Counted from the stretch's first letter, positions 43,114-54,536 are shown. The stretch is 64,000 nucleotides of DNA from Limnephilus marmoratus (GCA_917880885.1 OU862928.1:37622962-37686961), one strand, 5' to 3'. Program-made: numbers and translations. Notes: a model not told the origin generated them from the sequence alone.

Positions 43114-43966
43114 TTTGCAGTAGGAATTCACTGTTTATTCGATGAAAAAACACAAAAACAATGTCGGAACAATGCCTCGTTTACGTGTCTAACAGGCAAC
43201 AAAATAGTTCACAGAAACCATTGCATGTACACAAAAGTAAACTAAAAACTAAAAGTAGAACAGATCTTTGAATGTACCTGTCAAAACATACGTGAAATAA
43301 GACGAAATACAACTGCACTTTACGAAAAACGAGATTTATTTCACAATTCACGATGTTTTTAAATTTGTCAGAAAACAAATATGGCGAAATTGACAATACA
43401 CAAAGTTTCTCTAGGGTTTGCGCCAAAACAACTTATTATAAACTGTTAAATTTTAATAATTTGTTCCATCCTATGATATTCAAATTTAAACTGGCGATTC
43501 AAATCGAAACAGACAGCCGTTCGGAGCAACGGCCAGTAACCGAATGGCGCGAAGCGTATTATTATTATTATTGCCATGTGGAAAAAAAAATGGTGCCGAA
43601 CTGCAATGCAGTTATTATTTTTTATTTTACTTGGCGGCAATGTGAACCCGATTTTCACACGGTCGAGTTTCGCTGAGATTCCAATGGAATAATAATTATT
43701 ATAAAATTATGGGAAACTGAACCCATTTTGCTTTGAATTATTATTTTGAATTGAATTGAACATGACATTTAAGTAGGTATTAATGCAGAACGTAGTAGAA
43801 TTTGTAGATTTTCGATGTTTTGTTTGGGTTAAGTTAATAATTCATGGACGATTTTTGTCCTAATTGGAATCAAACTAGGATGAACCTATTTATTAATGGT
43901 CAACGTTGCCAGAAATTACAGTTATTTAAAATAGGGCTAAATTGAAAATGTACCATCGAACGGAGT

Positions 43967-44110
43967 GAAGCCGGACTTGGAAGGTGAAGCCGTACTTGGA
44001 AGGTGAAGCTGGACTTGGAAGGTGAAGCCGGACTTGGAAGGTGAAGCCGGACTTGAAAGATGAAGCCGGACTTGATAGGTGAAGCCGGACTTGAAAGATG
44101 AAGCTGCACG
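43967..44110. repeat. 19-bp minisatellite
   Basis: About seven and a half copies of GAAGCCGGACTTGGAAGGT with point changes. A 19-bp period gives a 19-residue period in the spurious minus frame at 43900-44127. A C-run MITE relic follows at 44178-44235 (CACGTGATTAATGGACGACCCC). Confidence 0.85.
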
Positions 44111-44235
44111 GGACTGTTCTCGCTCAATGGGTATTTACAGGGAGAAGGCTATTCAAAGCACTGATTTTGTCCGAACCCCCCCCCCCCCCCCTTTCGAGCA
44201 TCACATCACGTGATTAATGGACGACCCCTTACAGA

Positions 44236-47010
44236 AAAAAATTTAAAAAAAAACACTTGGAGGTCATCTTAACGGGGTAATTTTTAAGTGTGCTGAGTTG
44301 GGATTTACAACAATGTTGTCTACAATTGGTACAAGATCGTTTGAATTGAGTCAAAACGGTAAAAAATATCAAAAGAGCGCAAGCTGGAGTTGACTAAATC
44401 ATCAAAACAAATATTTCAACGAATTGTAAAAATGTTTTAGAAAACATTCTCCCACAAAATACATTTTCTAGGGGAACAACAGTGAAACAAATTTTCTTTG
44501 TGGCCTGGGAAAAATCAAAGTTATTAAATAAAGAAGAATTTTTTTGCAATTTTTAGTTTTTATTAATCCCTCGTCAACTACTCTGTATGTACACACTTAA
44601 AAATAACATTTTTGTTTGTTATTTAGCGTCCATTATCCCCATTTAACTTTAGCGCAAATACAAAAGTACAGTATACATATACACAAGAGATAGTGAGTGA
44701 TAAGTAATGATGAATGTGATAAATAACTTGACATATTCTTAAAGGGTTGAATTTTAAAAGTTAATTTTTTTAAATTATTTCATCGATCCGAATCCATGTC
44801 AGACATCACCCCATTTTACAGTACAGAAAATTAATTAAATCGTTAAAACAGATTTTTTTTTTAAATTGGAGTGAGGGCAGCCAACATTACAATCTAAATT
44901 ATTATTATTAGATACTAAAGAAAAAAAATTGATCCAGATAATATGGAAAAAAAATATTTCTAGATAATAATTAATAATGTGACTTTGTTAGTGAGGAAAG
45001 CAGTGTTAATAAAAATATATTATATTAAGTCGAAAATGGTAAAAAAAATATATTAGTATACCCCTTCTTTCTGTTAATTTATTTAATCCAGAGTAATGTT
45101 AGTTTCTAAGCTTGTTATTCAAAGGTTTTGTAAAGATAGTCAAGAACCGAAAAATAGTTTTCAAAAACATTGTAGAATGGTATATACAGGTGTCCGGGGG
45201 GGTAAAGTGCTTGAACTTCGGGAGTTGACAGAATGACAGAATAAGTAAAAAAAGATAAATAACTTTTTTCGAAATTCCAACTTTTAGGGGTACTTTTTTG
45301 GTAAAAAGATAAAATTAGTTTGGCGTGTGCGGCAGGATTATTACTTTTCGCTGTTACTATACGGACCAATCACAACCATGCAAAATCGCCACAATGCGCC
45401 CGGCGAGCTCACAGCTAATTTATCGGGTAAGTTTATACCTTACACTAAGAATATTTGGTAAATATGCCTTTTTGTACGGGAAAAAAAAATTGGAATTTCA
45501 GAGAAGTTATTAATCTTTTTTATTTCTACCATCATGAAGAATCGCCTCCCGAGGTTAATACACTTTACTCCACTTTACTGCCTGTATATGAGTAAAAAAT
45601 ACACATCATAAAAACAATTTAAAGATTAAATAATAAAGAAACCAACAAAAAAGAAATAATTATTTAATCAATTCTGCATATTTTTAAAACAATAATGAAA
45701 AATGTAAACCCGAAAGTAAAAACAAAGGAGTTTTTGTAAACGAACAATATATTGCAATGTTATAAGTGTTATAAGTTTTTACTGAAAAAAAAACACAAAT
45801 AGAATGCATACATGTATGAACAAAAAACAAAGAATCAAAATAACAACACGAAATGAAAGTAACAAAGAGCAGATATCCATAGAAGTAATTATTTTGCATG
45901 CATAAAAGCCCAGAGGAGAATAACATAAAAACCTAAAAAACTGATTTAGTAACTAGATATTTGATAATGTTTCAATTGTGCTTGTTTTTTCAAATACTAA
46001 ATATAATACCTGTATAAAATTACTTCATTAAAAAATTGATTGCAACTACAATGTATAACTATGAAAAAAATGTCCATGACAGTGAAACTGAAAGGCCGTG
46101 AACTGAAAACTAAATTCTACACTACAAAAACTAATGAAATTGTTGGTAATTTCGTTTATTGAATGTGGAAATATAGCTGCTACATTAAATCAAATTCTCT
46201 TGTGTGCTGATTTTTTAAACGAGGTTTTAACACCTAAAAACTATGCTTAAGTTTGTAATAAGAGGCAAAGTTTGTAAAAAGGCAGAAGGAACTAACTTTG
46301 GTTGTTTTAATTGCAGGTTAAATAATATATGTGATCACATTTATTGTAGTAGGCATTTAATTTTGTGATAACCACTGGAGCGATAATGGTCGAAAAATGG
46401 ACCACTTTTATTTTTCTGCGATTGATAGCGGCCCAAAATTGCACCAAATTTTCATACCATTCGTAAAACATTTATTGTAATTATTTAAAACATTTCCTTG
46501 GCCAGCCATTTATTTTAAAACGAAGGTATTGAAATGCTTTATCTATTATGACCATAGATGTCGCAAATCAGAAATTCGTAGACTATTTTAGAACGATGTT
46601 AAGAATAAATTTTTTAAATATTTTTTCCTAAGCTGAAGAATTTTTCATAAGCTGTTTACGGTTAAAATTAAATCCCTTTTCCATAGATGTGAACCTTTCA
46701 TTATCAAGTATATCACAGACAATATACAGAAATCGAAAATATTCTATGTTGACTCGAATAAATACCCCTCACGAAAGTTTCAAAGTAAAATACGCGAGGA
46801 TTCACGCCGTTACAAACTTTACGATTTTTTTATATTTTTTTAATAAATCCTACAAATATGAGATAAACAGTTAAATACAGGTTAATTCATTGGCTATATA
46901 CCACTTGTCTACGTCTCCATGTTAAAATTCAAAGGTATTTTTTTTTTTAATGTTGGCGAAAAATTTAAAAAATGATCTTCCGGTAAATCTCGAGCAATCG
47001 AGGCAAATTT
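44236..47010. other. AT-rich region without recognisable gene
   Basis: Long AT-rich sequence. Open frames at 45115-45369, 45325-45513, 45684-45926 and 46689-46874 have no family resemblance, no splice-bounded structure and composition like their surroundings. Confidence 0.5.
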
Positions 47011-47119
47011 ATTTATTTCACGTGTTCACTCCAGTGGTTAATAAAGCACTACATAAACTAATTGAAAGAAACCATTGTAACATTCTGTAGTAGGTCATGT
47101 GCAATGAACAACAGATGAC

Positions 47120-47330
47120 CGGAAACTGAACATCATGGACTGATGAGGGCAACCCATAGACAGACTGAGGAATAGATGAACTGACTGCGTGGAAGATGAT
47201 TGGAACAGGACGGGAAGACCTGAGAACTGGAGAATAAGAAGAGAGACCGCAGCCAGTGGAGAGCATTTATGCAGGAGGCCTAATCCCATCTTGGGATGTA
47301 GTGCATTAAATGGCTTTTGTTTAATAATGA
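47120..47330 (+). pseudogene. Possible LINE 3' end scrap
   Basis: A broken plus frame gives DRSQWRAFMQEA, resembling the DR..W...EA ending of LINE polyproteins. Evidence is limited to this motif. Confidence 0.3.
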
Positions 47331-47556
47331 ATCATCATTGGTCCGTTCCTTCCATATCATGATATCCATTCCATCCATTTTTCCACAGGGGAATGCAAGT
47401 ATCTGAGACTCAACAATTCAAGAATGTTGGTGACTACCGCCATACATCTGCACGGAGGTTCGAATAGATGTTGCCGACATTTTGTAAACTTGCTTCCAGA
47501 GGTTGTTCTGACTCGCGTCGTCAAGACTTTAAACACGGCTTCATTTGGGTCAGATA

Positions 47557-48222
47557 ACACCTTGATCAAAAAGTTTTAGGACTTTATTCATAAAATCGAA
47601 AATACAGGTTTATTAATCAAAATCTATACGGTTCCCTTCAAGGTACTCTTCACTGACTGGAACGCACTTGCGCCAGCGCTTAATCTAATCCTCGAAAACA
47701 CGGCTGGTACCCAATTTTTCATCAAAGCCGTTTTCGAGTTTTTCATGATATTCTCTCGGAAGTGGTTTTGTAAATCAGTTGAACAGGAAAAAGTCGCAGA
47801 GAGCCAGATTAAGCGAGTTCGAAGGCTGTTGGATAGTATTTGTGTTGTTTTTGGTCAAAAACTCACGGACAAGGTGGAAAACTGCATGAAAGCAAAACTG
47901 GTGGAAAATTGATGCCATTTTCAGACTTGTAAAAAATCGAAAACACGCACAAAGATAGAGGTACTCAGTACATCGTAACTTTTACAAATGTCAAGCTATG
48001 ATGCTGAAATTTGGAGGGAAGTGTCGATGACAGATGTGGTAATCTAAAAGGTAGAGGTACTCAGTACAGCGTAACATTTACAAATGTCAAGCTATGACGC
48101 TGAAATTTGGAGGAAAGTGTCGATGACAGATGTGGTAATCTAACAAAAAAAAAACAGAATTCCAATCGGGTGACTGACAGCGTCACACGGTGGCCGGTCC
48201 TAAAACTTTTTGATCAAGCTGG
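47557..48222 (-). mobile_element. Mariner-like element with transposase relic
   Basis: TA at 47555-47556 and 48223-48224 flanks inverted CTTGATCAAAAAGTTTTAGG ends. The minus strand keeps LNLALCDFFLF, the decayed form of the mariner SPDLAPCDFFLF motif (the acidic residue is N here), and near its end WRKCVPVSEEYLEG before a stop. The left half of the transposase is deleted. A ~97-bp segment is tandemly duplicated (about 47956-48145). Confidence 0.75.
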
Positions 48223-48862
48223 TATTTTATAACAATGCGTGTGCTTTAGATCGATGCTAGGAACAAAACAGTCGACAGAGAATGACCGGATATAAAAGCC
48301 GCAGCTATAGCAACTGTTTGTTTGTGAATGAGTTTATGAAAACATTCTAGTTTAACATTTTTAGAATTCAACAAGATTGGCGGAAATGGGGGATTTGTGA
48401 TTTCAGTAGTGACGTGTACGGACTGTGTGCGACAAGATGTTTGCAACGTTAGTGCACAACTTAAATATCAGATGCTTGCATATCCCTGTGAAAGAAGGAC
48501 CTTAAATGTAACTTATTCCTTTCTTCTTTTGAAAGCCGATCAGAGCCTAGAAATTGGCTTTTTTTTCAATATTAAAAACCAACTTAATCACAATTTAAGT
48601 CATATAATTACATCATGAAAAGTTGAGATTCCTTTCTGCCTTTTTAAACTAGCCTAAGTGTCCACGAACATAAAGAGATTACTAACTACTATATAATATA
48701 CCAACCCTAACCTAATTTTAACCTGCCTAAACATGGTATCCACACAATGCTACATTATAAAAAGAAATGTGATGATAGGTAGTAATTTCTAACGTGATAA
48801 AATTTTTGATCGATTTAAATTATTATAACTTCTCGTCTGGGCGAAATGAATAAGTCACTTAC
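48223..48862 (-). other. Presumed anillin intron, partial
   Basis: This is downstream of the donor at 48862. No next exon is recognised in it, so that exon lies further left or outside the window. Confidence 0.4.
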
Positions 48863-49381
48863 CAGGTCAGCCAAGATGCTCTTATCCCACTTGGAAGCCA
48901 GGCTCGAGATCCCTGTTGGTTTCTTTGGGCTCGTCCCCACCACCTGAACCTGGAAAGCCTTTTTCAGCTCTTTCACATCACTGCCATTCTTCTTCTTGTC
49001 ATAAGTGTTGGAATCCACAATGGGGGAAGCCTGCTTAGCAGCACTGCTCTTAGCGGGGCTAGCGACAGAGCTTTTGCTGGTCGATAGACGTGGGGAGCTT
49101 TTACCGATGGATATGCGTGGGGAACTTTTGCCACTGGATAGACGTGTCAGGCTTTTGCCGGCTGATAAGCGAGTTGTGATTGCACTACCTTTACTGGTGG
49201 AGAGGCGTGTTGGAGTTGTGCTTTTGCCGGTGGACAGACGGGTGGTTCGAGGACTTTCCCGCTTTATAACCTCGACGGGTTTGGGTTTTGGACTCTGGCT
49301 TTTGACAGAACCGGTTGTCGAAGAGGCGGCTGTTGAAGCGTTTGTGGTGGAGGAAGTCTTTGAGGTCTTGTCTTTGGTGCT
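48863..49381 (-). CDS. scra: Anillin, internal exon
   Basis: A 519-bp exon (173 codons, phase 0 at both ends) bounded by TTTGTCCACAG upstream and GTAAGTG downstream. It begins STKDKTSKTSS. It has six copies of R(L/I)Sx(G/S)K spaced 9-13 residues (RLSTGKS, RLSTSKG, RLSAGKS, RLSSGKS, RISIGKS, RLSTSKS), then SDVKELKKAFQVQVV and KWDKSILADL at the donor. The last motif matches the insect anillin motif KWDxxVLxxLExxGF, whose remainder would start the next exon. Anillin is the actin-, myosin- and septin-binding scaffold of the cleavage furrow. This low-complexity basic stretch lies in its N-terminal half. Identity rests on remembered fruit-fly anillin and on agreement with the upstream exon. Confidence 0.72.
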
Positions 49382-49521
49382 CTGTGGACAAAGAAAGGAA
49401 AATTAGTAATGTGTTTTAAAAAGCAGATAAAGCAGCCAATGTACAGATATTCCACGAAACGGTATTTTGTTTATGTACGGTTTGATTGTAAAAAGAAAGA
49501 CGATTTACTTATTAGACATAT

Positions 49522-49688
49522 GGGAACGTACCCATACTACGTGACACGTTTAGGGGGGGGGGGGGGTCTTCAAAATGTCACGCTCCATACAAATGAGCGG
49601 CGGGTTGCTTAGGATTTTGGTCACCGGGGGAGGGGGGGGGGGGGTTAAAAATTGCAAAAAGTTGGTCACGTAGTATGGGTACGTTCCC
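49522..49688. mobile_element. MITE D, copy 3
   Basis: Inverted GGGAACGTACCCATACTACG ends, TAT on both sides (49519-49521 and 49689-49691), and two G-runs in the centre. Confidence 0.9.
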
Positions 49689-49768
49689 TATATTGAGATT
49701 GTTACCGGTTCAAGGTTAAAAGAGACGCGACAGACCTGTCAACATAAAAATGACAGCTGGCGTTTTGA

Positions 49769-51422
49769 CAGTAGCGCAGCTACCGCCGTATCAGCCGTAT
49801 CAATGATACGGGGCCCCGGGGCTACAGGGGCCCCCGCCCCCAATGTGTGTTAGCAAAAATTAGTAAAATGTTATCCACAACGTCACTTAATCTCGTGCTT
49901 CCCGTGAAAAAAACATACAAAAAAAACTGTGTATACGTACTAGCTACCTATAGTTTTCACTTCAGAAATGACAAAAGTAAAAAAAAAGCAATCTCTTTTT
50001 TCCACGGGCATTACCAGAGAAAACCGGAAATACGTCATTTTCAAAAAAGATTTTAGACGTATTGACTCTTTTGCACAAAAAATTATAAATGGATTTCGAA
50101 AGATTGTTCTTTTATCTAGCATTCGTATGTAATAAATTTTGAGATTTTTTTTTTAATTTTTAGTATAATAAGGTTATTCCATAGGTCGTTGGCAGATTTG
50201 TTAAATTTTCAAAAAAGTTTTTGTATTATACCACACCCATTTCAAATAATATAATCATGCAGTAAAATAAATCAATACATTATCTAGCAAACGTATGTTT
50301 TAGAATTTTAATTTTAGTTTCAATGAAATCATTAAAAAATATGTACGTACATGTGTTTCGTGACGAAAATTGGTCCATTTGTATATTTATTTGCGCACTT
50401 ACAAACTAATGTATTTCAGATTTTTTTAACATTCTTAATAAATTTAGACATTATTGAAAAATGATAAATACTTATAATCAAAAAATAACTACAAAAAGTA
50501 CACTATTTTAATAGTTTTATCATCACGCCTTTCAGCATTTTTGGATGAAGGTATAAATTAAAGCTAATTTGGATTGAAATAAATTCGATATTGAGTTATA
50601 ATTTAAAAAAGCTGGTACGGAGAATAATTAATCTTTCTCATTGTAACTGCCCTGCACGATCGGAAGAACAACTTTCGACGAAATGTTTTCGTCCGCTGGC
50701 TGGTTAAACGCTCTTAAGCGTGCGCACAAAAGTTGGCAACATTCCACATCAATTATTGCGGTATTCCCCGTTTATAATGACAAACAACGGAGGGCAATAT
50801 TTACACGTTTTATTACATTCCGGTTCAAACGTTATTTATTACATTGTAATACAATACAATCTTGATCCTCTGATTATTTATTGGTTAAAATTAGTTTGAT
50901 TTGTGAAAAGAATGAGTGAAATGAAAAGAGATAATCCCAGTGGAGCTATGAAAAGAAAAAGTAAACAGAAAAGGGAGGAGGTTATAAAAAAAATGTCCAA
51001 AATTTGTTCATTTTTTCAGCAATCAGCTTCTGTGAGTGATTTAGATTGCAATGGTAAGTACCTACTACCTATTTATCTACCAGTAGCGAAGGGTGAATTA
51101 TTTTTTGAAATCACATATTGTACCGTGTTATAATAAGAATTTTGTTTTGATATTGTTCATTAGTAGTTGATTATTACTCTCAAAGCCATTTTTCTCATAA
51201 TGCTGTGAGAATAGATATTTTAGCACTTTAAGATTTTTAGGTTATGTCGCCTACAAAAAAATATAAATTCCGAATTATTGACCAAATACTCGTAACCTTA
51301 CGTATCGTACGTTATTTAACGTAAATATTTTTTTAATATATCTAAACATTATTTTATAAATTAGTTGGGGGGCCCCCAACTAATTTTGATACGGGGCCCC
51401 TCCAAGGCACGCTACGCCACTG
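49769..51422 (+). mobile_element. hAT element with CAGTGGCGTAGC-type ends
   Basis: The left end CAGTAGCGCAGC and the inverted right end CAGTGGCGTAGCGTGCC are flanked by the perfect 8-bp duplication CGTTTTGA (49761-49768 and 51423-51430). GGGGCCCC-rich blocks lie next to both ends. It carries one exon of a ZMYM1-like gene. Its stretch 49995-50470 recurs inverted at 62740-63190. Confidence 0.9.
50912..51053 (+). CDS. First exon of a ZMYM1/hAT-like gene, partial
   Basis: MSEMKRDNPSGAMKRKSKQK, then REEVIKKMSKICSFFQQS and VSDLDCN, run into a GTAAGT donor at 51054. The SGAxKRKxxKxREExxKKxxxIxxFF pattern is the usual N terminus of zinc-finger MYM-type protein 1-like hAT transposases in animals. No downstream exon (zinc finger, catalytic core, dimerisation region) is left before the right end, so this copy cannot make a transposase. 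Confidence 0.65.
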
Positions 51423-51556
51423 CGTTTTGACAACTACCAACATAATGGACATATCACAGTTTTGCATCTATACAGGTCTACAAGAAAGCCAATGAAATTG
51501 ATTATCTGTTCAAGAAAGAAGTTTGAAAGTTAAAAATGTATGATTAATTTCACCAG

Positions 51557-51966
51557 AAGCCGGCGTAGTCCAGTGGTAAGACACTTGACTCGCACACCAA
51601 AGGTCGCGGGATCGAATCCCGGCGTGGCAAATAAATTTTATTTGATTAATTTGTGTTATTTCACAATTTATTAATTAAAAATAATAAATAGTATTTTTGC
51701 GGCACGTTCCAGAGTGGAAGATACTCTCAGTATCGCCCTGGTGTAAGACCACCATTCAGAATTGAAACGTTGCTTGAAATGGCTTTAGCCGTGTTTGATG
51801 ACCAGATCTGAATAGCCAGGTACTTCCCCAGCCTCCTCTTTCCTATCTCTTTCCCCTCCCCACTACCTTCAGCCACACAATATACCCCAATTGGGGATGC
51901 CATAGTCTCACTGGCTTCAGACGGGAGCAGTTGGGACTCTAGTGTGGTATTCAAAAAAAAAAGAAG
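51557..51966 (+). mobile_element. SINE B, complete reference copy
   Basis: A tRNA-derived head (51560-51632) has A box TAGTCCAGTGG and a perfect-type B box GGATCGAATCC. It is followed by the ATTTGTGTTATTTCACAATTT linker, the TTCCAGAGTGGAAGATACTC body, the CCCAATTGGGGATGCCATAG palindrome and an A-tail. AGAAGC flanks both ends. Polymerase III would transcribe it from the head. Confidence 0.9.
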
Positions 51967-52001
51967 CAAGGAACAAGAGAGTTCTTAAATTGTGTTTGGC
52001 T

Positions 52002-52171
52002 AGGGGGGCATACATTAATTACGTGAGCAGATTTTCTTCCAATCTAAACCCCCCCCCCCCCCCCTCGGTGAGATAAATTTGGGCCACTCTGAATATTCTT
52101 TTCAAGTAACGTGAGATTTTTCTGGACCCCCCCGCCCCCTTTTGAGCTCACGTAATTAATGTATGCCCCCT
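52002..52171. mobile_element. MITE T (AGGGGGCATACATTAATTACG ends)
   Basis: Inverted ends of ~26 bp (GGGGGCATACATTAATTACG) enclose two C-runs. The architecture is the same as MITE D though the sequence is unrelated. A relic of a similar kind is at 44178-44235. Confidence 0.8.
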
Positions 52172-52293
52172 TAGGTAGGTATTTTAGCCAAATCCACTTC
52201 ATAGATAACATAATAGATACAAAAGAGATATTTGGCATGAAAGCGAGCCGAGTGTCGCCGAGAAACAACCAAACTGCACGGACTATAAAAGCG

Positions 52294-52411
52294 GCTATAC
52301 TTTTTTTTCTTTACCTTAGCTCCACACAAAATAATTTCCTTCAGGGCCTATGTTAGTAAGGGGATGCTGTGTGAAGGGTTTTTTTAAGGGGAAGTTCTGG
52401 AAAGGAAATAG
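52294..52411 (-). mobile_element. SINE A 3' fragment
   Basis: A T-run, TTAGCTCCACACA, CCTTCAGGGCCTATGTTAG and GATGCTGTGTGAAGGG give the hairpin end and the start of the body only. Confidence 0.7.
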
Positions 52412-52417
52412 GTTTTT

Positions 52418-53190
52418 TTTTTTATATGAATACCGCACAAGAGTCCCAACTGCTCCCGTCTGGAGCCAGTAAGACTATGGCATCCCCAATTGGAGTATGT
52501 GGTGATGCGGAGGGAAAGGCATAGGGAAGAGGAAGGTGGGGAAGTACCTGGCTATTCAGATCTGGTCACTAAACACGGCTAAAGCCATTTCAAGCAACGT
52601 TTCAATTCTGAATGGTGGTCTTACACCAGGGCGATACTGAGAGTATCTTCAACTTCCGCGCCGCAAATATACTATACACGGTGTCCGGAAACCCGTAGTA
52701 CAAGCGGGAAACTAGTAAATCTACATCACATTCGGAGTCGATTTGTGTTATAACTTTTTTGATTTGAGCTTTCGTTTTCGAGTAAATCGGGTCCGAAGTT
52801 GGAATTTTTTTGGTTAAATATGAAAAAATTGTTCACTGGGGGTTGATTTCAGCTGTGTAATGTCTTATAAAATGCATTGAAGGGTAAACCGGGCTCAAAA
52901 GTTGTTTTAACCCTTTAGTTGCGGAAAAAATGGAAAAATAGAAAAAAAATAATATTAAAATCGAAATGCACAAATGGAAAAAATAAGTTTTTTGGGTTCT
53001 CTACGTGATGTAGATTCACTAGTTTCCCACTTTACTATGAGTTTCCGGACACGTTGTGTATTATTTAATATGAATAAATTGTGAAATAACACAAATTAAT
53101 CAAATAAAATTTATTTGTCACGCCGGGATTCGATCCTGCGACCTTTGGATTGCAAGTCAAGAGCCTTACCGCTGGACTAAGCCGGCCGTC
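52418..53190 (-). mobile_element. SINE B, interrupted by MITE S
   Basis: The tail and body lie at 52418-52676 and the linker and tRNA-like head (GGATCGAATCCCGGCGTG on the minus strand) at 53059-53190. Removing 52677-53058 plus one TA gives a normal SINE. Confidence 0.85.
52677..53058. mobile_element. MITE S, copy 2, TA target
   Basis: Inverted ends GTGTCCGGAAACCCGTAGTA and GTGTCCGGAAACTCATAGTA extend to ~50 bp. TA flanks both sides (52675-52676 and 53059-53060), as in Tc1/mariner-derived MITEs. Confidence 0.8.
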
Positions 53191-53520
53191 AGGTGGTATC
53201 ACCTGGGGTACGAATCTGGGGGCCAGTGTGTCCAGGAGTGACGGAAGTATGAATCCATCCATTCAATTGCGGCGCAAGGCAATTGGTCGAGGGATTCTGG
53301 CTGGAGAGGCCAAAAGACCTCCTCAACCAGTCCCCCTCGATCCGGCCCGCCATGCAGCAGGTCGGCAGACACATCAGCCGCCAAGACCTTGACAAACCTC
53401 AACAGATGTATCCGGGCACCCCTGCTAGTCACCAAACGTAGCAAACCACTTGGGATGACCTATGGCACACCTAGTGTCGGTTATCCAATAAATGGTTCCC
53501 GGGGCTATGGTACCCATATT
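53191..53520 (-). mobile_element. SINE A, long form, 3' truncated
   Basis: GTGTGTCCAGGAGTGACGGA, the long-form centre and CACCAAACGTAGCAAACCACT are present. The hairpin end is replaced by the neighbouring SINE B head. Confidence 0.75.
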
Positions 53521-53760
53521 CTTAAAATGAATATTGGCTATACAATGAATTTATGCATTTGGTGCGTAGGTAGAAACGAGAGGCGGGGGCGCGGCTGGGT
53601 GTAGACAGTAGAATGGGTGTACGAAGTTGACCCTGGCGGTTTCATACTGTGTAATATTGTTTCATGGCCCGTCTCCTTTGTTTCTATTGTCTATGCTGAG
53701 AATTCCTCAGAATGTCAAACCACAAGTTTTGTCAATGAAAAAATATTAAACTTAACTAAC
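53521..53760. other. No recognisable feature
   Basis: Intronic sequence without repeat match. Confidence 0.4.
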
Positions 53761-53867
53761 TAACCATAGCGCCTTTTCTCCGCAGCGGTAGTCAGTGAGG
53801 ATAGAATGACACACAACTATTGGCACAAACTCCTTGCTGCATTCATACTCGGCCTCCTACATTCATA
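53761..53867 (-). pseudogene. LINE 3' end scrap
   Basis: ACCATAGCGCCTTTTCTCCG and AACTCCTTGCTGCATTCA match 9352-9460, the 3' end of the LINE family at 9356-11911. Confidence 0.5.
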
Positions 53868-54180
53868 GACGGCTTCCGTGGTCGAGGGGTAAGACTCTCG
53901 ACTTGCAATCCGGAGGTGCGGGTTCGAACTCCCCCACCTTCCTCTTCTCATCTCCTTACCCTTCCCGCTACCTTCAGCCTCCGACATTCAGAATTAAAAC
54001 GTTGCCTGAAATGGCTTTAGCTGCGTTTGGTGACCAGATCTGAATACCCAGGTACTCCCCCACCTTCCTTTCCCTCATCTCCTTCCCACACATCCCAATT
54101 GGGGATGCCATAGTCTCACTGGCGCCAGGCGGTTGGGAGCAGTTATAAGTCTTGTGCGGTATTCATATAATAAAAAAAAA
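53868..54180 (+). mobile_element. SINE B with internal deletion
   Basis: The head GACGGCTTCCGTGGTCGAGG has B box GGGTTCGAACTCC and runs directly into the body at CACCTTCCTCTTCTC. The linker is missing and part of the body is duplicated. It ends in an A-tail at 54167. Confidence 0.8.
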
Positions 54181-54321
54181 ACAAATCTTATAAAGGAGCT
54201 ATGGTCAATTAGACCATGGACAATTAAAATTAAAAATGAATCAAGGGAACCAATTTAAATTCATTACGGGGTGTTCCTCAGGGCAGTATGTTAGGTCTGT
54301 TATTATTTTTGGTCTACTTAC

Positions 54322-54536
54322 AAAATCGAAATGCCTCATGTCATCCTCGAAGCTGTTGATGGTGTTGGCGAGCGCCGCAAATCTGCTGGTGGCGTGTCGG
54401 TTCCTCAAGTTCCTGCGGGGTTCCTCGGCTTCGCTGCTGGACTCCTGTCGGAGCCCCCGTGACGGGGGTAGGTGGTCCTCAGCACCAAAATTCAGTTCAG
54501 TGCGGCTATTGACTGGAGATGAAAGGGATCCGTCAT
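54322..54536 (-). CDS. scra: Anillin, upstream internal exon
   Basis: A 215-bp exon bounded by ACTGTATTTTTGCAG and GTAAGTAG. It enters in phase 1 (ends a GAT-type codon) and leaves in phase 0, as the exon at 48863-49381 requires. It reads DDGSLSSPVNSRTELNF near the start and RFAALANTINSFEDDMRHFD at the end. Fruit-fly anillin has TDDLSSP followed ~40 residues later by KLAALADTINQWEDDTSH, so both motifs and their order agree. The 5' exons, including the formin- and actin-binding N terminus, are not seen in the remaining 9.4 kb to the right and may lie outside. Confidence 0.75.

Larger units (their letters stand above)
49382..54321 (-). other. scra: Anillin intron filled with transposable elements
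   Basis: Donor GTAAGTAG at 54321 and acceptor CAG at 49382 define a 4940-bp intron. The phases of the two exons agree. At least nine insertions lie within: MITE D, a hAT, three SINE B, two SINE A pieces, MITE T, MITE S and a LINE scrap. Confidence 0.7.

Noticed and set aside
44236..47010. Host gene in the AT-rich region
   Set aside because: Several frames of 60-85 codons exist, but none has exon-like boundaries, motifs or a composition shift.
49005..49406. 133-codon plus-strand ORF over the anillin exon
   Set aside because: It is the shadow of the minus-strand exon, which has splice sites, phase agreement and motif support.
51560..51632. tRNA gene candidate
   Set aside because: It has A and B boxes but is the head of SINE B, followed by the family body and A-tail; the same head recurs at 53868, 55842 (minus), 53110 (minus) and 34330 (minus).
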